Shown here one piece after another: positions 54,801 through 63,516 of a stretch of DNA of 64,000 bases. Position numbers and translations under genes: made by a program. Source of the DNA: Actinomycetota bacterium. Lineage in GTDB: Bacteria > Actinomycetota > Thermoleophilia > Gaiellales > F1-60-MAGs149. Where the stretch lies: the NCBI GenBank assembly GCA_026392355.1, contig JAPLCF010000036.1:1-64000 (forward strand), read 5' to 3'. Numbering within the stretch: position 1 is the stretch's first letter; each line of letters begins with the position of its first letter. A model generated the notes under the pieces. That model searched no databases. It saw only the letters and a program-made list of their open reading frames with translations, and was not told where the DNA came from.

Positions 54801-54953
54801 CATGGCTGTGCCCCCTGCGTCGACGTGCACGACAGCACCCTCACCGAACATGCGCCCACCGATTGAGGGGTCGCGGGAGAGATAGATCATGTAAATCCCC
54901 CCTTCATCCTCATGCGTCACCTCGAAGCTCATGGGCGGATTGTAGGTCTTCAT
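54687..54953 (-). CDS. DUF2283-like protein, module A (antitoxin-like)
   Basis: 88 residues: MKTYNPPMSFEVTHED, a beta-rich middle with VVHVDAGGTAMAIEIL, then DLDACAAEYGFSDRAGA. The 'D..G...GIEIL' block is the DUF2283 core. ATG 54953 overlaps the stop of the DUF4258 gene (TGATG). The C-terminal ~32 residues are almost identical to module B while the N-terminal half differs. Antitoxin role is inferred from the pairing. Confidence 0.65.
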   Translation of the reverse strand: MKTYNPPMSFEVTHEDEGGIYMIYLSRDPSIGGRMFGEGAVVHVDAGGTAMAIEILSLPHFDLDACAAEYGFSDRAGAIGMALATAAG

Positions 54954-55222
54954 CACTGCCTCTTTCGTCGTGGGGGTGGAGCCCTGTCAGGCACGAGCCA
55001 ATACGCGGTTATCACCACCACGATGCAGCCCCGCTGCAGACCGATCGTCTCGACCGTGCCGCGCGCGAACTCTCGCGCGAATGCCAATCCGAAGCGATCG
55101 CGGCCGGTGAGGCGCTTCGAATACACGCGGTCTGGATCGAGGCAGCACTGGCGCACCATGTCGAAGGCAATGTCGTATTCCGCCATCCGCTCTCGGGCGT
55201 GATGCGTGAGTCGGATTTCCAC
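54953..55222 (-). CDS. DUF4258-like protein, module A (toxin-like)
   Basis: 89 residues from GTG 55222: MEIRLTHHARERMAEYDIAF, then FAREFARGTVETIGLQRGCIVVVITAYW and an Arg-rich end. 'LT.HA.ERM' and the final 'VVVITAYW' strand are the DUF4258 pattern, a RelE/ParE-like toxin-type fold. The GTG gives nearly the same length as module B (90 residues). Coupled to the DUF2283 gene by a one-base overlap. Confidence 0.65.
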   Translation of the reverse strand: MEIRLTHHARERMAEYDIAFDMVRQCCLDPDRVYSKRLTGRDRFGLAFAREFARGTVETIGLQRGCIVVVITAYWLVPDRAPPPRRKRQ

Positions 55223-55383
55223 ACCCCGACGATCACAAACCCGGGTGACCGCGCGGCACGCGCAACGCTTCGGCAATGCACCAATGCGGCATCGCCTGCG
55301 CACGCCAACGTTCGCATTACCGGCGAAGCGTCACGGGATGCGCATAGCGCCTGCCTGAAGACGGACTAGCGTCCCACGCGGGG

Positions 55384-55495
55384 TCAGGCCGCAGCGGTGG
55401 CGAGTGCCATGCCGATCGCACCAGCACGATCGCTAAAGCGGTACTCCGCAGCGCAGGCGTCGAGGTCGAAGTGTGGCAAGCTGAAGATTTCGACA
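55384..55495. repeat. direct repeat, copy B
   Basis: Second copy of the 3' end of the DUF2283 gene; see copy A. Confidence 0.8.
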
Positions 55496-55665
55496 TCGAT
55501 CGCAGAGCCGTCCGCATCAACGAGCACGACACCGCACGACACACCCTCCCGATCGCGGAAATCGATGCCGTGCGAGATCCGCCCCTCTGTCAGGTGAATG
55601 ATGTGGAGGCCGCCTTCTGCCTCGTACTCGACCGAGAATGCCATGGCTGCATTGTAAATCGTCAT
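55384..55665 (-). CDS. DUF2283-like protein, module B (antitoxin-like)
   Basis: 93 residues: MTIYNAAMAFSVEYEAEGG, LVDADGSAIDVEIFSLPHF, and the shared C-terminus AAEYRFSDRAGAIG. ATG 55665 overlaps the DUF4258-B stop (ATGA) and gives the same N-terminal layout as module A. The N-terminal half has diverged from A, consistent with matching a different partner. Confidence 0.65.
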   Translation of the reverse strand: MTIYNAAMAFSVEYEAEGGLHIIHLTEGRISHGIDFRDREGVSCGVVLVDADGSAIDVEIFSLPHFDLDACAAEYRFSDRAGAIGMALATAAA

Positions 55666-55934
55666 CGACGTCTCCTTCGCACGGGCTTCCCTCGGCGATC
55701 GCCCTCGTTCCACCACGCAGTGATCACGATGATCTGCTCACCGGCCTGCCTCACGATTACGACGAGCGCGCCCTGGAGGAAGTCGCGCTGGAAGCGCAGT
55801 CCTGTAGGCGGCGACCCCGATAATCGCGTCGACTCGACAGCATCGGCATCCGCGATGCAGGCGGCGAACTGCTCTTCGGAGATGAAGGCGAGCTCGAGTT
55901 TGCAGCGCACGCGATGGGTGAGGACGATGTCCAC
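55662..55934 (-). CDS. DUF4258-like protein, module B (toxin-like)
   Basis: 90 residues: MDIVLTHRVRCKLELAFISEEQF, LRFQRDFLQGALVVIVRQAGEQ, and final IIVITAWWNEGDRRGKPVRRRRR. Same strand order and ending as module A but much lower similarity than the paired DUF2283 proteins show. The HARERM histidine of module A is replaced (HRVRCK), so activity may differ. Confidence 0.6.
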   Translation of the reverse strand: MDIVLTHRVRCKLELAFISEEQFAACIADADAVESTRLSGSPPTGLRFQRDFLQGALVVIVRQAGEQIIVITAWWNEGDRRGKPVRRRRR

Positions 55935-56128
55935 GCCCTCACCATCACTACCGAACGTCCAACCGCGACGCGTACGGTGCGGCCGGAATGTGCCGCGTTA
56001 CCGCCAATTGCGCACACAACCTGAGTGCACGGCGAACAATGCTCGCCAGATCTGCGTGATCTGTGTCGCGCGATCACCGAGTCCAGCGATTTGAGGCGGC
56101 TCACCCGTTCTGGGAGGATGCTCTCCGC

Positions 56129-56878
56129 ATGAGCAATCGCATCCTGATCATTCGCCACGGCAACGACCCGCCTGACGACCGGGTCAACACGTATCTGCAT
56201 CTGCGCGGCTTCGAGCCGGTCACGATCCGGCCCTGCAACGGTGACCCCGTGCCCCAACTGGATGACACCTGGGTCGGTAGCGTCGTGCATGGCGGCCCGT
56301 TCAGCGTCTTCGACGAAGAGCAGCACCCGTTCCTGCGCGAGGAGCACCGGTGGATCAGCCAGTGCATCGAACACGACCTGCCGCTGCTCGGGATCTGCCA
56401 GGGCGCGCAGTCGATCGCTTATGTGCTCGGCGCCGAAGTCGGGCCACCCCCATCGGGATTGCATGAGTTCGGGTACTACGAGCTGACGCCAACAGCCGAG
56501 GGCATCGCCGAAGGCTTCATGACGACGCCGCTCCACGCCACGCAGGCACACTTTCATACCTTCGCGCTACCGGCGGGTGCGACGCTGCTCGCGTCGAGCG
56601 AGCTCTACCCGAACCAGGCCTACCGTCACGGCATGAACACCTACGGCGTGCAGTTTCACCCCGAGGTCACGATCGAGGGATTCCGCCGCTGGCAGGCCGC
56701 GCCGTGGGCGGCGTACGGCAAGCCCGGCGCACAGACCCGCCTGGAACAAGACGCATTGATGCGCGAGCACGACGCCGCGCAGGCCGAGTGGTTCTACAGC
56801 TTCCTGGAATCGCTCTTTGGCTCGCACAGCACAACCAGCGAGCCCCTCGTGCCGCCAACCGCCGTCACGAGTAGGTGA
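56129..56878 (+). CDS. class I glutamine amidotransferase-like protein
   Basis: 249 residues. Nucleophile C90 in GICQGAQ, catalytic His-Glu in FHPEV. GuaA-like GATase1 fold without a synthetase partner, as in YfeJ-type or gamma-glutamyl hydrolase-like enzymes that cleave gamma-glutamyl amides. GGAGG lies 11 bases before the ATG. The open frame upstream starts at 56063 without an obvious start signal. A link to the GS-like ligase 26 kb away is only speculative. Confidence 0.82.
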   Translation: MSNRILIIRHGNDPPDDRVNTYLHLRGFEPVTIRPCNGDPVPQLDDTWVGSVVHGGPFSVFDEEQHPFLREEHRWISQCIEHDLPLLGICQGAQSIAYVLGAEVGPPPSGLHEFGYYELTPTAEGIAEGFMTTPLHATQAHFHTFALPAGATLLASSELYPNQAYRHGMNTYGVQFHPEVTIEGFRRWQAAPWAAYGKPGAQTRLEQDALMREHDAAQAEWFYSFLESLFGSHSTTSEPLVPPTAVTSR

Positions 56879-56923
56879 CGCGGAACGCGGGCGACGCCTG
56901 CGCGTCACGCGCGCCCCTGCGCA

Positions 56924-58651
56924 CTACTTCTTGATCGTGAAGTACCTAACCTGCGCCTTCGTTGTCGTCGTGCTATCGGAGGCCGTCACGATGACCTTCC
57001 AACGGCCCGGCGTCAGTGGCGTGCGACCGACGCGACCGGTGAACGAGATCGCGTTGGCACCCGGCTTGCCACCCTTGGCACCCGACGAGCGGTAGAGGTA
57101 CTGCTTTTTCGCGTAGCCGACCTTCTGGAAGGCGACCGTCACGTTGGCGTTCTCCGACAACGTGTACTTGATCGTCGTCCCAATCGGGGTATACGCGCGC
57201 ACAGCCGTCGTGTGACTGCCAACCCGGAACGTTGCGTTCGTGATGCCGAACTTCGTCATCGTCAGAATCGGCGCGGGATTGAAGGTCGCGCTGGCCGCGC
57301 GGGCCTCCGACATCGTGACGGTGCAGACACTCTGCGCCTTGAAGCCCGAGCAGGCACCGCTCCAGCCGGCGAAGTCTGCGAGCGGTCCCTCGACAGCGGT
57401 TAGCGTGACCTTCGAGTTCTTGGTGAACGGCGCCGCGCAGACGGCGCCACAATTGAGGCCGACAGGCGAGGAGACGATGCTGCCCGCGCCCGTGCCCTTC
57501 TTCGTCAGTGTGAGCACGAAGGTCGTGATGGCCGGGTTGAACGTCGCCTGCACGTTCTGTGACTGGTTCATCGTGACCGTGCAGGTCTTGGTCGTACCGG
57601 AGCAGGCACCACCCCAACCGGCGAAGACGAAGCCCGGGGCCGGCGTCTGGGTCAAAGTGACCGTGGCCATATCGGGAAAGTCATTTGTGCAGATCTGACC
57701 GCAGCTCAGCCCGTTCTGCGTGGCAGCCGTCGCCGATGCGGTGACCGAACTCGTCGATGCGCCCGTACCGGCCTTCGCGACTGTCAGCGCCCAGCGCGAG
57801 GCGGCAACATCAGTCGGATTATTGGACGTATTGATGAACGTCGGCGCGGTGATCGCAGGGGTGAGATTCGCAGCACCGATCGATCCACCGGTCTGCGCAG
57901 TCCAGAAAAAGTTCGTGGCGGTCTCGGTGAGACCCACACCCGGTGCGGGCAGCGCAAGGTACGCCGGCGTGACCTGGAGTCCGGTGCCGACGCTGGCGCT
58001 GCTGACCTGCGACGCGCCGGCATTGATCCAGTAGATCCGCTGCCCGTCAGAGGTGATCGACGTCGGCGACGTGACCTGCCCGCCCGCGACGAAGTTCGCG
58101 TTGGCACCCGAACCATCGAGACCGATGCGCCCAATCGAGTTGTTGTCGCCCCAGTAGATGAAGGCGCCGTCCGACCAGATGGACGTGTTCTGTCCGCTGG
58201 GTGTCTGGTACCACTGCCACCCCGTCTGCGGCTGCGCGCCCGTGATCGTCGCGCGGCCGATGAAGCCGTTATCGGCCCAGTAGATGAACTGTCCGACCAC
58301 CACGACTCCTGTCGGTGCGCTCGTGCCGCCCGGCGCGATGTAGCTCTGCACTGCGCCCTGCAGGTTGGCAATGCCGACGTGCGCCGAGCTGGCGCTGGTC
58401 CAGTAGAGCGCGTTACTCGTCGCGAAGACCGAGTTCGGAATGTCGCCCGTCGCATAGGTCGTGATGCCACCGGACGGCGCGCTGATCGCCGCGCTCGACA
58501 AGGTGCCCGTCTGGCTGTTAACCCAGTAAAGACGCCCGTTCTCTGTGACCGCCGCACCAGCGGTGCCGACGATCGCGCACAGCGCGCTCAAGACGAGCGC
58601 TGCAGCGACGAGGAAGCGGACAGGATGGGAGACACGCAGAGAGGTAGCCAC
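56924..58651 (-). CDS. secreted beta-propeller protein with two bacterial repeats and C-terminal domain
   Basis: 575 residues. Signal peptide to about 34. YWTD-like blades at about 38-300 (LYWVNSQTG, IYWADNGF, IYWGDNNSIG, IYWINAG). Two InlB-B-like repeats, each with paired cysteines (CG..C and GWGGAC / GWSGAC), lie at about 310-475. The C-terminal domain (TTIKYTLSENANVTVAF...TPGRWKVIVTA) is common in Solirubrobacterales exoproteins. GTG 58651 is supported by TAAGGT six bases upstream. Likely cell-surface binding; no catalytic motif. Confidence 0.75.
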   Translation of the reverse strand: MATSLRVSHPVRFLVAAALVLSALCAIVGTAGAAVTENGRLYWVNSQTGTLSSAAISAPSGGITTYATGDIPNSVFATSNALYWTSASSAHVGIANLQGAVQSYIAPGGTSAPTGVVVVGQFIYWADNGFIGRATITGAQPQTGWQWYQTPSGQNTSIWSDGAFIYWGDNNSIGRIGLDGSGANANFVAGGQVTSPTSITSDGQRIYWINAGASQVSSASVGTGLQVTPAYLALPAPGVGLTETATNFFWTAQTGGSIGAANLTPAITAPTFINTSNNPTDVAASRWALTVAKAGTGASTSSVTASATAATQNGLSCGQICTNDFPDMATVTLTQTPAPGFVFAGWGGACSGTTKTCTVTMNQSQNVQATFNPAITTFVLTLTKKGTGAGSIVSSPVGLNCGAVCAAPFTKNSKVTLTAVEGPLADFAGWSGACSGFKAQSVCTVTMSEARAASATFNPAPILTMTKFGITNATFRVGSHTTAVRAYTPIGTTIKYTLSENANVTVAFQKVGYAKKQYLYRSSGAKGGKPGANAISFTGRVGRTPLTPGRWKVIVTASDSTTTTKAQVRYFTIKK

Positions 58652-58742
58652 ATCTTCACCTTACCCCCCATCACGGGTGATTCCTGCGGGGAGATCGCGC
58701 ACACGTGTGTCTGTTTGCGGTCGCGTCCGTGATACTTGAGGA

Positions 58743-60410
58743 GTGCGAGTCGTCCGCCCGCGAGACACATTCATCAAGGTGCTGGCGACCGGCGTGGCGC
58801 TGCTTGGGCTCGTCTCGATGGTGTCTGCGCTGACGCCGAGCCTGGCAGCGCGCTCCGCCCTACTCGCCGGAGTGATCCCCATCCAGGCAACCCGAACCGC
58901 CCACGTATTGGTCTTCGAGCTAGGACTGCTGCTAACGGTCGTGGCCTTCGGGCTCGTGCGGCGACGGCATCGCGCGTGGCAGCTGGCGGTCATCCTCCTC
59001 GCGACAACGGCAGTTCTTCACCTCGCGAAGGGTCTCGACGTCGAGGAGGCCATCGCAGCACTTGTCCTGATGACGCTTCTGCTTGTTCGGCGCAGCGCCT
59101 TCACCGTCGAGGGCGCCGACGGCACGAGCCGACGTGTCGCCACGTGGGCCTTCGGACTGGCAGCTGGCGGACTGCTGCTGGCGGTGGCCATAGCGGAGCT
59201 CGTCGCGCGCCTCGCTGGCGAACCCATCTCGCTCCGCGAAGCGGCCGACCAGGGCCTTGATGCGCTCGTCGGTGCACCCGATTCGATGTCTGCCATCGGC
59301 CTGTACACCGCCATCGCCGTCGCGCTGATCGTGCTTCTTTGGCTACGGCCCGTCTCGGCACCCGCGCCGGCACATGCTCGCGACCGTGACGTCGCGCGCT
59401 CGATTCTCAACCGCTATGCGACAGACGGCCTGTCGTACTTCGCACTGCGCCGCGACACCACGTTCGCCATTGGTGCCCACGAGAACTGCTTTCTCGCCTA
59501 TCGCGTGGTCACCAACGTCGCGCTTGTCGCCGGGACCGCAATCGGACCAGAGGCTGCGTGCAGCAAGCTCGTCCGCGACTTTCACGAAGAACAGATTCGA
59601 CTTGGACGGCGCATTGCCGTGATGGGGCTCCCCGGATCGGCGCGTCGACTTTGGGAACAAGCCGGCCTGACCACCGCGTACCTCGGTGATGAGGCGATCG
59701 TGAACCCGCAGGAGTTCTCGCTCGAGGGACGCCCGATGCGCAAGGTGCGGCAGTCCGTCAATCGTCTCGAGCGTGACGGCTATACCGTCACGGTGTTGCG
59801 CCGGCGCGAGCTCGATGCACCGCTGCTCTTCCAGCTGCAAGAGGTTTCGGAGCGGTGGCTCGGCGGAGAGGGTGAGCGCGGCTTCTCGATGGCACTCGAC
59901 GATCCGTGGGCTGTCGAGCACGCCGAATGTGTTTTCGCGATTGCATTCGGTCCCGACGGTATCCCGGCCGGGTACATCCACTTCGTGCCCGTGCTTGCGA
60001 CCGGCGACCTGTCGCTGTCGAGCATGCGGCGCCACGAGGACACGCCGAACGGCCTTAACGAGGCAATTCTCAGCGGTGCATTCGCGTGGGCACGGGACCA
60101 AGGAATCTCGCGCATCGGCCTCAACTTCAGCGCCTTCGGGCGGATCCTGCGCGCACCCGAGTTGCAGGGGTGGGAGCGCCTCGCCGCCCAGGCACTCCTG
60201 CAGGGCGATCGCTGGTTCCAGCTCGAGCGCCTCGATGCCTTCAACCGCAAGTTCTTGCCGACGTGGGAGCCGCGCTTCGCGGCCTACGAGCGCACGGTCG
60301 ACCTGCCGCAGGCGGCGCTGGCCGTCATCGCCGCCGAAGGGCTCATTCCCGTCCCGAGACTGCCGAGCTTCGGTGGCGACGAGACGCGTGTTGCGGAACC
60401 GGCTCGGTAG
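58743..60410 (+). CDS. DUF2156 / MprF-like aminoacyl-phosphatidylglycerol transferase
   Basis: 555 residues. Five or six membrane helices (1-~210), then a double-GNAT DUF2156 domain (RYATDGLSYFALRRDTTFAI ... GLNEAILSGAFAWARDQGISRIGLNFS). Resembles the catalytic half of MprF/LysX-type proteins that move Lys or Ala from tRNA to membrane lipids, changing surface charge. GTG start, with GATACT six bases upstream. It has fewer helices than full MprF, so flippase function is unlikely. Confidence 0.83.
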   Translation: MRVVRPRDTFIKVLATGVALLGLVSMVSALTPSLAARSALLAGVIPIQATRTAHVLVFELGLLLTVVAFGLVRRRHRAWQLAVILLATTAVLHLAKGLDVEEAIAALVLMTLLLVRRSAFTVEGADGTSRRVATWAFGLAAGGLLLAVAIAELVARLAGEPISLREAADQGLDALVGAPDSMSAIGLYTAIAVALIVLLWLRPVSAPAPAHARDRDVARSILNRYATDGLSYFALRRDTTFAIGAHENCFLAYRVVTNVALVAGTAIGPEAACSKLVRDFHEEQIRLGRRIAVMGLPGSARRLWEQAGLTTAYLGDEAIVNPQEFSLEGRPMRKVRQSVNRLERDGYTVTVLRRRELDAPLLFQLQEVSERWLGGEGERGFSMALDDPWAVEHAECVFAIAFGPDGIPAGYIHFVPVLATGDLSLSSMRRHEDTPNGLNEAILSGAFAWARDQGISRIGLNFSAFGRILRAPELQGWERLAAQALLQGDRWFQLERLDAFNRKFLPTWEPRFAAYERTVDLPQAALAVIAAEGLIPVPRLPSFGGDETRVAEPAR

Positions 60411-60419
60411 GCTGCAGGC

Positions 60420-60524
60420 ATGAGCCAGACCACCGTACGGATCATCGCGATCATCCTGCTGATCGCGATCGGCGTGTTCCTGTTGTCGGTCCTCTGGGAT
60501 CCGATCAACAGCCTCTGGCGCTAA
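60420..60524 (+). CDS. 34-residue membrane miniprotein
   Basis: MSQTTVRIIAIILLIAIGVF, then LLSVLWDPINSLWR: one transmembrane helix. It sits 10 bases after the DUF2156 gene and has the leaderless signature TAGGCT six bases before the ATG, which supports it as a real gene. Function unknown. Confidence 0.5.
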   Translation: MSQTTVRIIAIILLIAIGVFLLSVLWDPINSLWR

Positions 60525-60525
60525 G

Positions 60526-61257
60526 TCAGATCACCTGGACCGGATCACCGATCCGGATTGTGCCGGGGTCAATCACGTCGCAGTAGATGCCGAGGTTCGG
60601 CTCGCCCTTCGCCGTGATCATCGCGCGCAGGGCGTCAACATCGCGTTCGCCTGAGTCGGGATCGACGGTCGTAACCGCACAGCGGATGCACTCCTCGACC
60701 ACGCGCACCACCGCCTCGCCCACACGGATGTCGCGACCGATCCACGCATCCTCCTCGAACGGCGCGCCACCGACGGTCTGGATCATCATGCGAAAGCGGC
60801 GCGCATCGATCGGGCCGAGACCGAGGGCATCGATCGACGGTGTGCCGATCAACGACGCCGCGAAGCCCGACCAGCCGCCACGGCCGTCCGCGGCCCGCGC
60901 CAGGCGCACGGGCTCGCCGGCCCACTCAGAGAGCGCGTCGCCCCATGGCCCAGGCACCAGCGTCGCCTCGATCGTGGACTTCATGTCAAAGCCAGCCGTA
61001 AACCGCTCGCCCGTTGGTGTGTCGCCGACGACCAGCGAGCCATCGGGCAAGACGATCGAGAGAATTTCGCCATCGAAGGTCGCAGTCGCCTGGCAGAGCG
61101 GCAGCCGCCGCGCCTGATTGAGCGACTGGTTCGTATCGTCGACGAGGAAAAAGACCCGGTCGTCAACAACCCCGCGCTCGTGCAGTACGAGCTGATCAAC
61201 CTCGCCCATCTTGAGGCTCTTGACGGGCGTATGAAGCAGGCGCGCGACAGTCGTCAT
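60526..61257 (-). CDS. MOSC-domain protein, copy 2
   Basis: 243 residues, same start (TVARLLHTPVKS) and core as copy 1, with cysteine motif EECIRCAVTTVDPDSGERD. AACACT lies six bases before the ATG at 61257. Paralogue of 53918-54664, 6 kb away; the two may use different N-hydroxylated or sulfur substrates. Confidence 0.87.
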   Translation of the reverse strand: MTTVARLLHTPVKSLKMGEVDQLVLHERGVVDDRVFFLVDDTNQSLNQARRLPLCQATATFDGEILSIVLPDGSLVVGDTPTGERFTAGFDMKSTIEATLVPGPWGDALSEWAGEPVRLARAADGRGGWSGFAASLIGTPSIDALGLGPIDARRFRMMIQTVGGAPFEEDAWIGRDIRVGEAVVRVVEECIRCAVTTVDPDSGERDVDALRAMITAKGEPNLGIYCDVIDPGTIRIGDPVQVI

Positions 61258-61280
61258 GCGCGCAGTGTTACAGCCGCGGG

Positions 61281-62120
61281 TTAGCGCTCGCAGACAACGC
61301 CATCGCCGTCGCCATCGCGGTACCACGCGTACTCGGGATCGATGCCCTTGGTGTAGGGACCGAGGCCGGCGGCGAGCGCATCGGTGCAGTACGGAAAGCG
61401 CGGATCGAGCTTGCCCGATGTCGCCGTGGAGTTCGGCTCCGTGGTGGTGCTACCGGCTGCAGCTGGTGCTGCCGTTGTGATTGCTCCGCGCGTTGGCTTC
61501 GGTACGCGTGCAGCAGCACCGCACCCAGTGATGCCAAGACGGAGCGCCACCTGTTCCGCGGGGTCGATCGTCAGCCGCCAGCGCCACTTGACCGCGATCC
61601 ATGTCGCGACGTACGTGCAGCGGTAGGTACTGAAGGCCGGTAACCACTCGGCCGGGTCTTGATCGCTCTTCTGCCGGTTCGTCGATGCCGTGACCGCGAT
61701 GAGCGAGAGCGGATAGTCGAGATCGTTGGCGAACCGCTCGCGTGTCGCCGCACTCCACCGCCAAGCACCCGACTGCCAGGCCTCGCTAAGCGGTACGAAG
61801 TGATCGATGTCGAGACTGCCCGAGTCGGTGATGTAGAGGTTGTCGTACGCCGACCACCAGCGTCCGCCACTGAGGCGGCAGCCGGCGAGCAGCGTTGGTT
61901 TGACGCGCGCCTCGCTGATCAGCACCTCCTTGCGGGCGTCGCACCCATTGCCATCGGCGTCAGTCCAGAGGCGAAACAGATCGCGCGAGTAGCCCGTCAA
62001 CTTCGGCGCCGACACCTTCAACTGCGGGAGCAGCGAACCTGCCTGCACCGTGGATGCGGCATCGGCGGTTGGGACAACGAAGGCGAGCAAAAGCCCAACC
62101 ACGATCAGCGATCGCCTCAT
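61281..62120 (-). CDS. secreted DUF1524 (HNH-type) nuclease with Excalibur domain
   Basis: 279 residues. Signal peptide ending near ADA-AS (residue 21). DUF1524 core with DIDHFVPLSEAWQSGAW and NRQKSDQDPAEWLP gives the H-N-H metal site. An Ala/Thr linker follows, then a C-terminal calcium-binding Excalibur domain YRDGDGDGVVCER. A wall-associated DNase, possibly for nutrient DNA or competition. ATG 62120 is chosen at the signal peptide. Confidence 0.88.
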   Translation of the reverse strand: MRRSLIVVGLLLAFVVPTADAASTVQAGSLLPQLKVSAPKLTGYSRDLFRLWTDADGNGCDARKEVLISEARVKPTLLAGCRLSGGRWWSAYDNLYITDSGSLDIDHFVPLSEAWQSGAWRWSAATRERFANDLDYPLSLIAVTASTNRQKSDQDPAEWLPAFSTYRCTYVATWIAVKWRWRLTIDPAEQVALRLGITGCGAAARVPKPTRGAITTAAPAAAGSTTTEPNSTATSGKLDPRFPYCTDALAAGLGPYTKGIDPEYAWYRDGDGDGVVCER

Positions 62121-62200
62121 CACGTGCGTGTTCAGCGCGTTTCCTTGCGAATGCGACGCGTCATCGTCACATGGAAGCACGGCCGCAAGCGAACGGCGGT

Positions 62201-62241
62201 GCACAACGACGGCACGATGCTCCACGAGTTCGTCGTTGTGC
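62201..62241. terminator. hairpin in the gap after the histidine kinase gene
   Basis: Eleven-base perfect arms (GCACAACGACG / CGTCGTTGTGC) with a 19-base loop, in the 225-base gap 62121-62345. It could end the kinase transcript; no T-run is seen, so the call is weak. Confidence 0.4.
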
Positions 62242-62345
62242 AGACCACGAAGACATCGGCGCAGCCAGCGAATCCGAGAGCGTGGGCGAAGCCGCTGACA
62301 TTAGGCCCGGCGCGTCGAAGTCGGTGGCGCTCAACCTCACGCGCG

Positions 62346-63458
62346 TCAGGCCGGTACAGACGCCGTCAGGCGCGCGCCGCCGGCGGGAAGGGGCGCCAAC
62401 GACCACGCGCCATCGAAGGTGCCGACCCAGGCGTCGATAATCGCCGTGCCCGTGCCGGGCATGCGATCTGTCGGCGGCCCGACGCCGTCGTCGTCGACCG
62501 TGATGGCCAGACGGTCCGCTTGCCGGTCGACACCGACGGTGACGTGCGCAGCACGCCCGTGCATGGCCGCGTTCAGCAGCGCCTGCTCGACGATGCGGTA
62601 CACCGCCGGCGCGCGGTCACCCACGTCGAGACCCTCTGCCACCTGAATGTCCACAGCAATCGAGCCCTCGTATGAGGTGGCTAGATCATCCAGGGCGGTC
62701 ACGAGCCCAACCGCCTCGATCGGCGGCGCAATGCGACGTCCAACCGAACGAATACCCGCGCCACGCAGCCGTTCGAGGTCGGCGACGACGTCGCGCAAAC
62801 TGCTCGCGTCGGTGGCATCGACGTTCTCGGCAATCGCAGTAAGACGGAGATTGGCACGCAGCAGTACGCCCTGCACCTCATCGTGCAGCGCCGTGGCGAC
62901 CTCGTAGCGCACACGCTCGTCGGCCTCGACAATCAGCGTCCGCTGGCGGCCGAGCTGATCGACCTGCTCGAGCAGGCGACGCGTCTGCTCACCGATACGG
63001 AAGCGGGTGTACCCGACACCATTGGAGATCGCGAAGAGCAGCACCGTGGCGGAGATGCCGGTCCACACGATGGCGATCGTGAGGCTCGCGTACATGCCTT
63101 TGCCCGTTACTGCATCGTCGTTGACGAGTCGCAGAGAGAGCAGCCCGGCCGTGGCCAGCGCCGATCCGGCAAGACACGCCATGAGGTACCGCGCACGCGA
63201 CGGCACCGACAGGGGGTTGCGCCGCCACCCACTGATCACGAGCATCACCCCGACGACCACAAGCATGATCACGATGCCTTCGACGAACAGCAGGGCCGTG
63301 TACCGGACGATCTCCATCCGATCGGTCGATGAGATTCCCGCGACGACGATGCCGCGGCCAAGAAATCCGATGACGCCGAACAGAAACAGCGGGACGGGCG
63401 CGATGGGCCAAGGCCCAAAGATCAGGCGCGAGCGCGAGAAGCCCATGTCGTTATCCAC
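62346..63458 (-). CDS. NarL-type sensor histidine kinase
   Basis: 370 residues. Six hydrophobic segments (to ~160), then HisKA_3 with phospho-acceptor H192 in ATALHDEVQGVL and a HATPase_c with NAAMHGRA and DDDGVGPP. Membrane sensor for the divergent response regulator. GTG 63458 is supported by TAGGCT six bases upstream. The signal is unknown. Confidence 0.9.
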   Translation of the reverse strand: MDNDMGFSRSRLIFGPWPIAPVPLFLFGVIGFLGRGIVVAGISSTDRMEIVRYTALLFVEGIVIMLVVVGVMLVISGWRRNPLSVPSRARYLMACLAGSALATAGLLSLRLVNDDAVTGKGMYASLTIAIVWTGISATVLLFAISNGVGYTRFRIGEQTRRLLEQVDQLGRQRTLIVEADERVRYEVATALHDEVQGVLLRANLRLTAIAENVDATDASSLRDVVADLERLRGAGIRSVGRRIAPPIEAVGLVTALDDLATSYEGSIAVDIQVAEGLDVGDRAPAVYRIVEQALLNAAMHGRAAHVTVGVDRQADRLAITVDDDGVGPPTDRMPGTGTAIIDAWVGTFDGAWSLAPLPAGGARLTASVPA

Positions 63459-63516
63459 ACCGGAAGCCTAACGACCAACACCTGCGTCACGCGATGAATT
63501 GCGGCACAATGCTCGC

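Noticed and set aside
62154-62345. Possible small gene in the gap before the kinase gene
   Set aside because: The frame does not close before running antisense through the kinase, and no start signal is present.
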